Assembly (NCBI GenBank): GCA_963989385.1
Contig: OZ022503.1
Coordinates: 89,439,138-89,503,137, forward strand
Direction: 5' to 3'
Origin: Ctena decussata
Lineage: Eukaryota; Mollusca; Bivalvia; Lucinida; Lucinidae
DNA length: 64,000 nt
The position numbers and the translations under genes were made by a program. This document shows positions 1 through 11,130 of the stretch, in pieces. The first letter of the stretch is position 1, and each line of letters begins with the position of its first letter. The notes below the pieces were generated by a model. It saw nothing but the letters and a program-made list of their open reading frames with translations. It had not been told where the DNA came from and made no database searches.

Positions 1-31
1 TTTTTGTAAACAAAAGTTTGTGCGACTTTAG

Positions 32-241
32 CTCCCAAACGGAATAAAAGCTAAAGCTGAAATAGCCTTCATTCTATTTCACTTATTTGTGTCTACACAT
101 GTATATGTTTTGCAGAGACTCAAAGCTCTTGAGAATGGAGAAAATGAGGTGTCAATTTTGCATTGGACCCTATGGGAAAATGCATTAAACGCCTACTGCT
201 CCGACGTTCAGCGACCGATAACATCCATCTTTACACTGTAA
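32..241 (+). other. 69-codon stop-free frame behind an acceptor-like site; not called as a gene
   Basis: Between TAG at 29-31 and TAA at 239-241 one frame is open for 69 codons. It passes in frame through TTTTGCAG at 108-115, which resembles a eukaryotic 3' splice site. After it the frame reads on for 41 codons, with VSILHWTLWENALNAY in the middle. I do not recognise this as a known protein. It has no upstream ATG. Unit variants within it are mostly amino-acid changing (W to G, C to F or Y, P to Q, D to Y, T to I). Four units (25, 29, 31, 36) turn TCA at 152-154 into TGA. It is more likely a chance frame, or a relic of a captured exon, than a functional gene. Confidence 0.25.
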
Positions 242-367
242 ACGGTAATTACATAGGTACATGCCTGGGGCAAATAACAGCGCAAATAATTGTCCATGTG
301 CAGAGTAATAAAGGAGCAAACTTTTATGTATGGGCTGCAGTGGAAGTTATTCTTAAAAGGTGACTTT

Positions 368-409
368 CACGAATCGTTCTGAAACTGTGCTAAAATTACA
401 GATAATTCC
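368..409 (+). repeat. Internal diverged direct repeat, left copy
   Basis: This segment starting CACGAATCGT aligns without gaps to the segment at 619-660. By hand I count 27 of 42 matches, the first ten bases being identical. The offset is 251 bp, close to the 249-bp length of the triplicated fragment at 35518-36264. An ancient sub-repeat inside the monomer is a reasonable but unproven reading. Confidence 0.5.
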
Positions 410-414
410 CATAT

Positions 415-440
415 ATTTCTTGGGAAAAAATCCCAGAAAT
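415..440. repeat. Inverted repeat with A5 loop (one per monomer)
   Basis: The arms ATTTC-T-TGGGA and TCCCA-GAAAT pair over ten bases with one bulged T around a loop of five A. The element recurs in every full unit at this offset. The loop is the site of the single-A losses in units 47, 49, 51 and 53, and the G in its left arm is changed in units 16, 35 and 36 (TTGTGAAA). Functional use is unknown. Confidence 0.6.
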
Positions 441-474
441 TCTCCTTTCTCCGTTGTCGAGATATTCGAGGGCA

Positions 475-495
475 AAGTCGTGCAGTTTACGACTT
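475..495. repeat. Perfect 7-bp inverted repeat (one per monomer)
   Basis: AAGTCGT and ACGACTT flank the seven-base spacer GCAGTTT. Both arms are intact in most units. Several types break the right arm (ACGATTT in type A, ACGTCTT in units 15 and 35, TCGACTT in type B), so pairing is not strictly maintained. Confidence 0.55.
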
Positions 496-618
496 CTAGG
501 TGCTATAACTCGAAAACTAAAGAACGAGAATTTTTGGCACATATGGTCAATTGAATGTTTATCCCAACCCTCTCATTTGGCACTAGTTTCAGCCCGAATT
601 GTGCAAGTCACCTAAGGT

Positions 619-660
619 CACGAATCGACCCGAACGTGTAGCCCAAATTGTGAAAATTTC
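619..660 (+). repeat. Internal diverged direct repeat, right copy
   Basis: This is the partner of 368-409. It begins CACGAATCGT (CGAATCGACC variant in this unit) and keeps the GAA and AAATT blocks at matching offsets. It recurs at this position in every full monomer and in both 249-bp fragments. Confidence 0.5.
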
Positions 661-708
661 AAACCGCTACTGCTTGCTTCTATGAGTAGGTAGCCATCTG
701 AAACTTGG

Positions 709-731
709 CATGTATAAAGGCCATTAACATG
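709..731. repeat. Inverted repeat CATGT/ACATG (one per monomer)
   Basis: CATGT-A-TAA pairs with TTA-ACATG, eight base pairs with one bulged A around the loop AGGCCA. It lies just left of the TGCATGCA palindrome at 738-745. Type A units change the left arm (TGTATGAAGG), so conservation is partial. Confidence 0.5.
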
Positions 732-1590
732 TCTACATGCATGCACAATCTTATGTCAACTGATTGCATAACTTGCGAACTATAGGCCATCGAAATTTTT
801 GTAAACAAAAGTTTGTGCGACTTTAGCTCCCAAACGGAATAAAAGCTAAAGCTGAAATAGCCTTCATTCTATTTCACTTATTTGTGTCTACACATGTATA
901 TGTTTTGCAGAGACTCAAAGCTCTTGAGAATGGAGAAAATGAGGTGTCAATTTTGCATTGGACCCTATGGGAAAATGCATTAAACGCCTACTGCTCCGAC
1001 GTTCAGCGACCGATAACATCCATCTTTACACTGTAAACGGTAATTACATAGGTACATGCCTGGGGCAAATAACAGCGCAAATAATTGTCCATGTGCAGAG
1101 TAATAAAGGAGCAAACTTTTATGTATGGGCTGCAGTGGAAGTTATTCTTAAAAGGTCACTTTCACGAATCGTTCTGAAACTGTGCTAAAATTACAGATAA
1201 TTCCCATATATTTCTTGGGAAAAAATCCCAGAAATTCTCCTTTCTCCGTTGTCGAGATATTCGAGGGCAAAGTCGTGCAGTTTACGACTTCCAGGGGCTA
1301 TAACTCGAAAACTAAAGAACGAGAATTTTTGGCACATATGGTCAATTGAATGTTTATCACAACCCTCTCATTTGGCACTAGTTTCAGCCCGAATTGTGCA
1401 AGTCACCTAAGGTCACGAATCGTCCCGAACGTGTAGCCCAAATTGTGAAAATTTCAAACCGCTACTGCTTGCTTGTATGAGTAGGTAGCCATCTGAAACT
1501 TGGCATGTATAAAGGCCATTAACATGTCTACATGCATGCACAATCCTATGTCAACTGATTGCATAACTTGCGAACTATAGGCCATCGAAA

Positions 1591-4500
1591 TTTTTGTAAA
1601 CAAAAGTTTGTGCGACTTTAGCTCCCAAACGGAATAAAAGCTAAAGCTGAAATAGCCTTCATTCTATTTCACTTATTTGTGTCTACACATGTATATGTTT
1701 TGCAGAGACTCAAAGCTCTTGAGAATGGAGAAAATGAGGTGTCAATTTTGCATTGGACCCTATGGGAAAATGCATTAAACGCCTACTGCTCCGACGTTCA
1801 GCGACCGATAACATCCATCTTTACACTGTAAACGGTAATTACATAGGTACATGCCTGGGGCAAATAACAGCGCAAATAATTGTCCATGTGCAGAGTAATA
1901 AAGGAGCAAACTTTTATGTATGGGCTGCAGTGGAAGTTATTCTTAAAAGGTGACTTTCACGAATCGTTCTGAAACTGTGCTAAAATTACAGATAATTCCC
2001 ATATATTTCTTGGGAAAAAATCCCAGAAATTCTCCTTTCTCCGTTGTCGAGATATTCGAGGGCAAAGTCGTGCAGTTTACGACTTCCAGGGGCTATAACT
2101 CGAAAACTAAAGAACGAGAATTTTTGGCACATATGGTCAATTGAATGTTTATCCCAACCCTCTCATTTGGCACTAGTTTCAGCCCGAATTGTGCAAGTCA
2201 CCTAAGGTCACGAATCGTCCCGAACGTGTAGCCCAAATTGTGAAAATTTCAAACCGCTACTGCTTGCTTGTATGAGTAGGTAGCCATCTGAAACTTGGCA
2301 TGTATAAAGGCCATTAACATGTCTACAGGCATGCACAATCTTATGTCAACTGATTGCATAACTTGCGAACTATAGGCCATCGAAATTTTTGTAAACAAAA
2401 GTTTGTGCGACTTTAGCTCCCAAACGGAATAAAAGCTAAAGCTGAAATAGCCTTCATTCTATTTCACTTATTTGTGTCTACACATGTATATGTTTTGCAG
2501 AGACTCAAAGCTCTTGAAAATGGAGAAAATGAGGTGTCAATTTTGCATTGGACCCTAGGGGAAAATGCATTAAACGCCTACTGCTCCGACGTTCAGCGAC
2601 CGATAACATCCATCTTTACACTGTAAACGGTTATTACATAGGTACATGCCTGGGGCAAATAACAGCGCAAATAATTGTCCATGTGCAGAGTAATAAAGGA
2701 GCAAACTTTTATGTATGGGCTGCAGTGGAAGTTATTCTTAAAAGGTGACTTTCACGAATCGTTCTGAAACTGTGCTAAAATTACAGATAATTCCCATATA
2801 TTTCTTGGGAAAAAATCCCAGAAATTCTCCTTTCTCCGTTGTCGAGATATTCGAGGGCAAAGTCGTGCAGTTTACGACTTCCAGGGGCTATAACTCGAAA
2901 ACTAAAGAACGAGAATTTTTGGCACATATGGTCAATTGAATGTTTATCCCAACCCTCTCATTTGGCACTAGTTTCAGCCCGAATTGTGCAAGTCACCTAA
3001 GGTCACGAATCGTCCCGAACGTGTAGCCCAAATTGTGAAAATTTCAAACCGCTACTGCTTGCTTCTATGAGTAGGTAGCCATCTGAAACTTGGCATGTAT
3101 AAAGGCCATTAACATGTCTACATGCATGCACAATCTTATGTCAACTGATTGCATAACTTGCGAACTATAGGCCATCGAAATTTTTGTAAACAAAAGTTTG
3201 TGCGACTTTAGCTCCCAAACGGAATAAAAGCTAAAGCTGAAATAGCCTTCATTCTATTTCACTTATTTGTGTCTACACATGTATATGTTTTGCAGAGACT
3301 CAAAGCTCTTGAGAATGGAGAAAATGAGGTGTCAATTTTGCATTGGACCCTATGGGAAAATGCATTAAACGCCTACTGCTCCGACGTTCAGCGACCGATA
3401 ACATCCATCTTTACACTGTAAACGGTAATTACATAGGTACATGCCTGGGGCAAATAACAGCGCAAATAATTGTCCATGTGCAGAGTAATAAAGGAGCAAA
3501 CTTTTATGTATGGGCTGCAGTGGAAGTTATTCTTAAAAGGTGACTTTCACGAATCGTTCTGAAACTGTGCTAAAATTACAGATAATTCCCATATATTTCT
3601 TGGGAAAAAATCCCAGAAATTCTCCTTTCTCCGTTGTCGAGATATTCGAGGGCAAAGTCGTGCAGTTTACGACTTCCAGGGGCTATAACTCGAAAACTAA
3701 AGAACGAGAATTTTTGGCACATATGGTCAATTGAATGTTTATCCCAACCCTCTCATTTGGCACTAGTTTCAGCCCGAATTGTGCAAGTCACCTAAGGTCA
3801 CGAATCGTCCCGAACGTGTAGCCCAAATTGTGAAAATTTCAAACCGCTACTGCTTGCTTGTATGAGTAGGTAGCCATCTGAAACTTGGCATGTATAAAGG
3901 CCATTAACATGTCTACAGGCATGCACAATCTTATGTCAACTGATTGCATAACTTGCGAACTATAGGCCATCGAAATTTTTGTAAACAAAAGTTTGTGCGA
4001 CTTTAGCTCCCAAACGGAATAAAAGCTAAAGCTGAAATAGCCTTCATTCTATTTCACTTATTTGTGTCTACACATGTATATGTTTTGCAGAGACTCAAAG
4101 CTCTTGAAAATGGAGAAAATGAGGTGTCAATTTTGCATTGGACCCTAGGGGAAAATGCATTAAACGCCTACTGCTCCGACGTTCATCGACCGATAACATC
4201 CATCTTTACACTGTAAACGGTTATTACATAGGTACATGCCTGGGGCAAATAACAGCGCAAATAATTGTCCATGTGCAGAGTAATAAAGGAGCAAACTTTT
4301 ATGTATGGGCTGCAGTGGAAGTTATTCTTAAAAGGTGACTTTCACGAATCGTTCTGAAACTGTGCTAAAATTACAGATAATTCCCATATATTTCTTGGGA
4401 AAAAATCCCAGAAATTCTCCTTTCTCCGTTGTCGAGATATTCGAGGGCAAAGTCGTGCAGTTTACGACTTCCAGGGGCTATAACTCGAAAACTAAAGAAC

Positions 4501-6360
4501 GAGAATTTTTGGCACATATGGTCAATTGAATGTTTATCCCAACCCTCTCATTTGGCACTAGTTTCAGCCCGAATTGTGCAAGTCACCTAAGGTCACGAAT
4601 CGTCCCGAACGTGTAGCCCAAATTGTGAAAATTTCAAACCGCTACTGCTTGCTTCTATGAGTAGGTAGCCATCTGAAACTTGGCATGTATAAAGGCCATT
4701 AACATGTCTACATGCATGCACAATCTTATGTCAACTGATTGCATAACTTGCGAACTATAGGCCATCGAAATTTTTGTAAACAAAAGTTTGTGCGACTTTA
4801 GCTCCCAAACGGAATAAAAGCTAAAGCTGAAATAGCCTTCATTCTATTTCACTTATTTGTGTCTACACATGTATATGTTTTGCAGAGACTCAAAGCTCTT
4901 GAGAATGGAGAAAATGAGGTGTCAATTTTGCATTGGACCCTATGGGAAAATGCATTAAACGCCTACTTCTCCGACGTTCAGCGACCGATAACATCCGTCT
5001 TTACACTGTAAACGGTAATTACATAGGTACATGCCTGGGGCAAATAACAGCGCAAATTATTGTCCATGTGCAGAGTAATAAAAGAGCAAACTTTTATGTA
5101 TGGGCTGCAGTGGAAGTTATTCTTAAAAGGTGTCTTTCACGAATCGTTCTGAAACTGTGCTAAAATTACAGATAATTCCCATATATTTCTTGGGAAAAAA
5201 TCCCAGAAATTCTACTTTCTCCGTTGTCGAGATATTCGAGGGCAAAGTCGTGCAGTTTACGACTTCCAGGGGCTATAACTCGAAAACTAAAGAACGAGAA
5301 TTTTTGGCACATATGGTCAATTGAATGTTTATCCCAACCCTCTCATTTGGCACTAGTTTCAGCCCGAATTGTGCAAGTCACCTAAGGTCACGAATCGTCC
5401 CGAACGTGTAGCCCAAATTGTGAAAATTTCAAACCGCTACTGCTTGCTTCTATGAGTAGGTAGCCATCTGAAACTTGGCATGTATAAAGGCCATTAACAT
5501 GTCTACATGCATGCACAATCTTATGTCAACTGATTGCATAACTTGCGAACTATAGGCCATCGAAATTTTTGTAAACAAAAGTTTGTGCGACTTTAGCTCC
5601 CAAACGGAATAAAAGCTAAAGCTGAAATAGCCTTCATTCTATTTCACTTATTTGTGTCTACACATGTATATGTTTTGCAGAGACTCAAAGCTCTTGAGAA
5701 TGGAGAAAATGAGGTGTCAATTTTGCATTGGACCCTATGGGAAAATGCATTAAACGCCTACTGCTCCGACGTTCAGCGACCGATAACATCCATCTTTACA
5801 CTGTAAACGGTAATTACATAGGTACATGCCTGGGGCAAATAACAGCGCAAATAATTGTCCATGTGCAGAGTAATAAAGGAGCAAACTTTTATGTATGGGC
5901 TGCAGTGGAAGTTATTCTTAAAATGTGACTTTCACGAATCGTTCTGAAACTGTGCTAAAATTACAGATAATTCCCATATATTTCTTGGGAAAAAATCCCA
6001 GAAATTCTCCTTTCTCCGTTGTCGAGATATTCGAGGGCAAAGTCGTGCAGTTTACGACTTCCAGGGGCTATAACTCGAAAACTAAAGAACGAGAATTTTT
6101 GGCACATATGGTCAATTGAATGTTTATCACAACCCTCTCATTTGGCACTAGTTTCAGCCCGAATTGTGCAAGTCACCTAAGGTCACGAATCGTCCCGAAC
6201 GTGTAGCCCAAATTGTGAAAATTTCAAACCGCTACTGCTTGCTTGTATGAGTAGGTAGCCATCTGAAACTTGGCATGTATAAAGGCCATTAACATGTCTA
6301 CATGCGTGCACAATCTTGTGTCAACTGATTGCATAACTTGCGAACTATAGGCCATCGAAA
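1591..6360 (+). repeat. Six-unit HOR, copy 1 (units 3-8)
   Basis: The monomer order is P-Q-P-Q-R-S. P units (1591, 3181) carry CTACAGGCATGC at unit positions 733-744. Q units (2386, 3976) carry CTTGAAAATGG, CCCTAGGGG (an AvrII site) and GGTTATTAC. R (4771) carries CATCCGTC, CAAATTATT, AAAAGAGCA, GGTGTCTTTC and TCTACTTTCT. S (5566) carries AAAATGTGAC, TTTATCAC and CATGCGTGCACAATCTTGTG. The same order of markers follows immediately at 6361-11130, which defines a 4770-bp HOR. The P-Q pair repeated inside it shows that a dimer was amplified before the six-unit block was copied. Confidence 0.88.
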
Positions 6361-9300
6361 TTTTTGTAAACAAAAGTTTGTGCGACTTTAGCTCCCAAAC
6401 GGAATAAAAGCTAAAGCTGAAATAGCCTTCATTCTATTTCACTTATTTGTGTCTACACATGTATATGTTTTGCAGAGACTCAAAGCTCTTGAGAATGGAG
6501 AAAATGAGGTGTCAATTTTGCATTGGACCCTATGGGAAAATGCATTAAACGCCTACTGCTCCGACGTTCAGCGACCGATAACATCCATCTTTACACTGTA
6601 AACGGTAATTACATAGGTACATGCCTGGGGCAAATAACAGCGCAAATAATTGTCCATGTGCAGAGTAATAAAGGAGCAAACTTTTATGTATGGGCTGCAG
6701 TGGAAGTTATTCTTAAAAGGTGACTTTCACGAATCGTTCTGAAACTGTGCTAAAATTACAGATAATTCCCATATATTTCTTGGGAAAAAATCCCAGAAAT
6801 TCTCCTTTCTCCGTTGTCGAGATATTCGAGGGCAAAGTCGTGCAGTTTACGACTTCCAGGGGCTATAACTCGAAAACTAAAGAACGAGAATTTTTGGCAC
6901 ATATGGTCAATTGAATGTTTATCCCAACCCTCTCATTTGGCACTAGTTTCAGCCCGAATTGTGCAAGTCACCTAAGGTCACGAATCGTCCCGAACGTGTA
7001 GCCCAAATTGTGAAAATTTCAAACCGCTACTGCTTGCTTGTATGAGTAGGTAGCCATCTGAAACTTGGCATGTATAAAGGCCATTAACATGTCTACAGGC
7101 ATGCACAATCTTATGTCAACTGATTGCATAACTTGCGAACTATAGGCCATCGAAATTTTTGTAAACAAAAGTTTGTGCGACTTTAGCTCCCAAACGGAAT
7201 AAAAGCTAAAGCTGAAATAGCCTTCATTCTATTTCACTTATTTGTGTCTACACATGTATATGTTTTGCAGAGACTCAAAGCTCTTGAAAATGGAGAAAAT
7301 GAGGTGTCAATTTTGCATTGGACCCTAGGGGAAAATGCATTAAACGCCTACTGCTCCGACGTTCATCGACCGATAACATCCATCTTTACACTGTAAACGG
7401 TTATTACATAGGTACATGCCTGGGGCAAATAACAGCGCAAATAATTGTCCATGTGCAGAGTAATAAAGGAGCAAACTTTTATGTATGGGCTGCAGTGGAA
7501 GTTATTCTTAAAAGGTGACTTTCACGAATCGTTCTGAAACTGTGCTAAAATTACAGATAATTCCCATATATTTCTTGGGAAAAAATCCCAGAAATTCTCC
7601 TTTCTCCGTTGTCGAGATATTCGAGGGCAAAGTCGTGCAGTTTACGACTTCCAGGGGCTATAACTCGAAAACTAAAGAACGAGAATTTTTGGCACATATG
7701 GTCAATTGAATGTTTATCCCAACCCTCTCATTTGGCACTAGTTTCAGCCCGAATTGTGCAAGTCACCTAAGGTCACGAATCGTCCCGAACGTGTAGCCCA
7801 AATTGTGAAAATTTCAAACCGCTACTGCTTGCTTCTATGAGTAGGTAGCCATCTGAAACTTGGCATGTATAAAGGCCATTAACATGTCTACATGCATGCA
7901 CTATCTTATGTCAACTGATTGCATAACTTGCGAACTATAGGCCATCGAAATTTTTGTAAACAAAAGTTTGTGCGACTTTAGCTCCCAAACGGAATAAAAG
8001 CTAAAGCTGAAATAGCCTTCATTCTATTTCACTTATTTGTGTCTACACATGTATATGTTTTGCAGAGACTCAAAGCTCTTGAGAATGGAGAAAATGAGGT
8101 GTCAATTTTGCATTGGACCCTATGGGAAAATGCATTAAACGCCTACTGCTCCGACGTTCAGCGACCGATAACATCCATCTTTACACTGTAAACGGTAATT
8201 ACATAGGTACATGCCTGGGGCAAATAACAGCGCAAATAATTGTCCATGTGCAGAGTAATAAAGGAGCAAACTTTTATGTATGGGCTGCAGTGGAAGTTAT
8301 TCTTAAAAGGTGACTTTCACGAATCGTTCTGAAACTGTGCTAAAATTACAGATAATTCCCATATATTTCTTGGGAACAAATCCCAGAAATTCTCCTTTCT
8401 CCGTTGTCGAGATATTCGAGGGCAAAGTCGTGCAGTTTACGACTTCCAGGGGCTATAACTCGAAAACTAAAGAACGAGAATTTTTGGCACATATGGTCAA
8501 TTGAATGTTTATCACAACCCTCTCATTTGGCACTAGTTTCAGCCCGAATTGTGCAAGTCACCTAAGGTCACGAATCGTCCCGAACGTGTAGCCCAAATTG
8601 TGAAAATTTCAAACCGCTACTGCTTGCTTGTATGAGTAGGTAGCCATCTGAAACTTGGCATGTATAAAGGCCATTAACATGTCTACAGGCATGCACAATC
8701 TTATGTCAACTGATTGCATAACTTGCGAACTATAGGCCATCGAAATTTTTGTAAACAAAAGTTTGTGCGACTTTAGCTCCCAAACGGAATAAAAGCTAAA
8801 GCTGAAATAGCCTTCATTCTATTTCACTTATTTGTGTCTACACATGTATATGTTTTGCAGAGACTCAAAGCTCTTGAAAATGGAGAAAATGAGGTGTCAA
8901 TTTTGCATTGGACCCTATGGGAAAATGCATTAAACGCCTACTGCTCCGACGTTCATCGACCGATAACATCCATCTTTACACTGTAAACGGTTATTACATA
9001 GGTACATGCCTGGGGCAAATAACAGCGCAAATAATTGTCCATGTGCAGAGTAATAAAGGAGCAAACTTTTATGTATGGGCTGCAGTGGAAGTTATTCTTA
9101 AAAGGTGACTTTCACGAATCGTTCTGAAACTGTGCTAAAATTACAGATAATTCCCATATATTTCTTGGGAAAAAATCCCAGAAATTCTCCTTTCTCCGTT
9201 GTCGAGATATTCGAGGGCAAAGTCGTGCAGTTTACGACTTCCAGGGGCTATAACTCGAAAACTAAAGAACGAGAATTTTTGGCACATATGGTCAATTGAA

Positions 9301-11130
9301 TGTTTATCCCAACCCTCTCATTTGGCACTAGTTTCAGCCCGAATTGTGCAAGTCACCTAAGGTCACGAATCGTCCCGAACGTGTAGCCCAAATTGTGAAA
9401 ATTTCAAACCGCTACTGCTTGCTTCTATGAGTAGGTAGCCATCTGAAACTTGGCATGTATAAAGGCCATTAACATGTCTACATGCATGCACAATCTTATG
9501 TCAACTGATTGCATAACTTGCGAACTATAGGCCATCGAAATTTTTGTAAACAAAAGTTTGTGCGACTTTAGCTCCCAAACGGAATAAAAGCTAAAGCTGA
9601 AATAGCCTTCATTCTATTTCACTTATTTGTGTCTACACATGTATATGTTTTGCAGAGACTCAAAGCTCTTGAGAATGGAGAAAATGAGGTGTCAATTTTG
9701 CATTGGACCCTATGGGAAAATGCATTAAACGCCTACTACTCCGACGTTCAGCGACCGATAACATCCGTCTTTACACTGTAAACGGTAATTACATAGGTAC
9801 ATGCCTGGGGCAAATAACAGCGCAAATTATTGTCCATGTGCAGAGTAATAAAAGAGCAAACTTTTATGTATGGGCTGCAGTGGAAGTTATTCTTAAAAGG
9901 TGTCTTTCACGAATCGTTCTGAAACTGTGCTAAAATTACAGATAATTCCCATATATTTCTTGGGAAAAAATCCCAGAAATTCTACTTTCTCCGTTGTCGA
10001 GATATTCGAGGGCAAAGTCGTGCAGTTTACGACTTCCAGGGGCTATAACTCGAAAACTAAAGAACGAGAATTTTTGGCACATATGGTCAATTGAATGTTT
10101 ATCCCAACCCTCTCATTTGGCACTAGTTTCAGCCCGAATTGTGCAAGTCACCTAAGGTCACGAATCGTCCCGAACGTGTAGCCCAAATTGTGAAAATTTC
10201 AAACCGCTACTGCTTGCTTGTATGAGTAGGTAGCCATCTGAAACTTGGCATGTATAAAGGCCATTAACATGTCTACATGCATGCACAATCTTATGTCAAC
10301 TGATTGCATAACTTGCGAACTATAGGCCATCGAAATTTTTGTAAACAAAAGTTTGTGCGACTTTAGCTCCCAAACGGAATAAAAGCTAAAGCTGAAATAG
10401 CCTTCATTCTATTTCACTTATTTGTGTCTACACATGTATATGTTTTGCAGAGACTCAAAGCTCTTGAGAATGGAGAAAATGAGGTGTCAATTTTGCATTG
10501 GACCCTATGGGAAAATGCATTAAACGCCTACTGCTCCGACGTTCAGCGACCGATAACATCCATCTTTACACTGTAAACGGTAATTACATAGGTACATGCC
10601 TGGGGCAAATAACAGCGCAAATAATTGTCCATGTGCAGAGTAATAAAGGAGCAAACTTTTATGTATGGGCTGCAGTGGAAGTTATTCTTAAAATGTGACT
10701 TTCACGAATCGTTCTGAAACTGTGCTAAAATTACAGATAATTCCCATATATTTCTTGGGAAAAAATCCCAGAAATTCTCCTTTCTCCGTTGTCGAGATAT
10801 TCGAGGGCAAAGTCGTGCAGTTTACGACTTCCAGGGGCTATAACTCGAAAACTAAAGAACGAGAATTTTTGGCACATATGGTCAATTGAATGTTTATCAC
10901 AACCCTCTCATTTGGCACTAGTTTCAGCCCGAATTGTGCAAGTCACCTAAGGTCACGAATCGTCCCGAACGTGTAGCCCAAATTGTGAAAATTTCAAACC
11001 GCTACTGCTTGCTTGTATGAGTAGGTAGCCATCTGAAACTTGGCATGTATAAAGGCCATTAACATGTCTACATGCGTGCACAATCTTGTGTCAACTGATT
11101 GCATAACTTGCGAACTATAGGCCATCGAAA
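6361..11130 (+). repeat. Six-unit HOR, copy 2 (units 9-14)
   Basis: The order P-Q-P-Q-R-S is the same as in the preceding 4770 bp. P units start at 6361 and 7951, Q at 7156 and 8746, R at 9541 and S at 10336. Differences from copy 1 are few. The second P has GGGAACAAATCCC and TTTATCAC. The second Q lost the AvrII-creating change (CCCTATGGG) but keeps GTTCATCG. R has CCTACTACTCC where copy 1 has CCTACTTCTCC, and it carries G rather than C at unit position 680. S looks essentially unchanged. The duplication is therefore recent relative to the divergence between monomer types. Confidence 0.88.

Larger units (their letters stand above)
1..1590 (+). repeat. Satellite units 1-2, left edge
   Basis: These are two monomers cut from a longer array to the left. 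Unit 1 carries ACTTCTAGG near unit position 495 and CGAATCGACC near 628. Both changes recur together only in unit 23 (17491-18285), so units 1 and 23 are probably relatives 22 units apart. Unit 2 has AAAGGTCACT in place of AAAGGTGACT and TTTATCAC in place of TTTATCCC. The latter is shared with units 8, 11 and 14. Confidence 0.85.

Noticed and set aside
163..554. Two small frames per monomer (about 66 and 64 codons) that overlap at GGTGAC like a bacterial gene pair, repeated along the array
   Set aside because: They need TTG and GTG starts, follow satellite periodicity exactly, have no recognisable domain, and vary without regard to codon position. Several units disrupt them. They are by-products of a 795-bp repeat divisible by three, not genes.
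590..606. Possible CENP-B box on the minus strand around CAGCCCGAATTGTGCAAG
   Set aside because: CCCG and the spaced T fit the reverse core (CCCGnnTnnnnCGAA), but the last four bases are CAAG, not CGAA. It matches about seven of nine core positions and its distribution follows the monomer. Not a convincing box.
713..719. TATAAAG and two AATAAA motifs (43-48, 307-312) as promoter and polyadenylation signals
   Set aside because: These short motifs are expected by chance in AT-rich DNA and have no linked transcript structure. Transcription cannot be judged from sequence alone.
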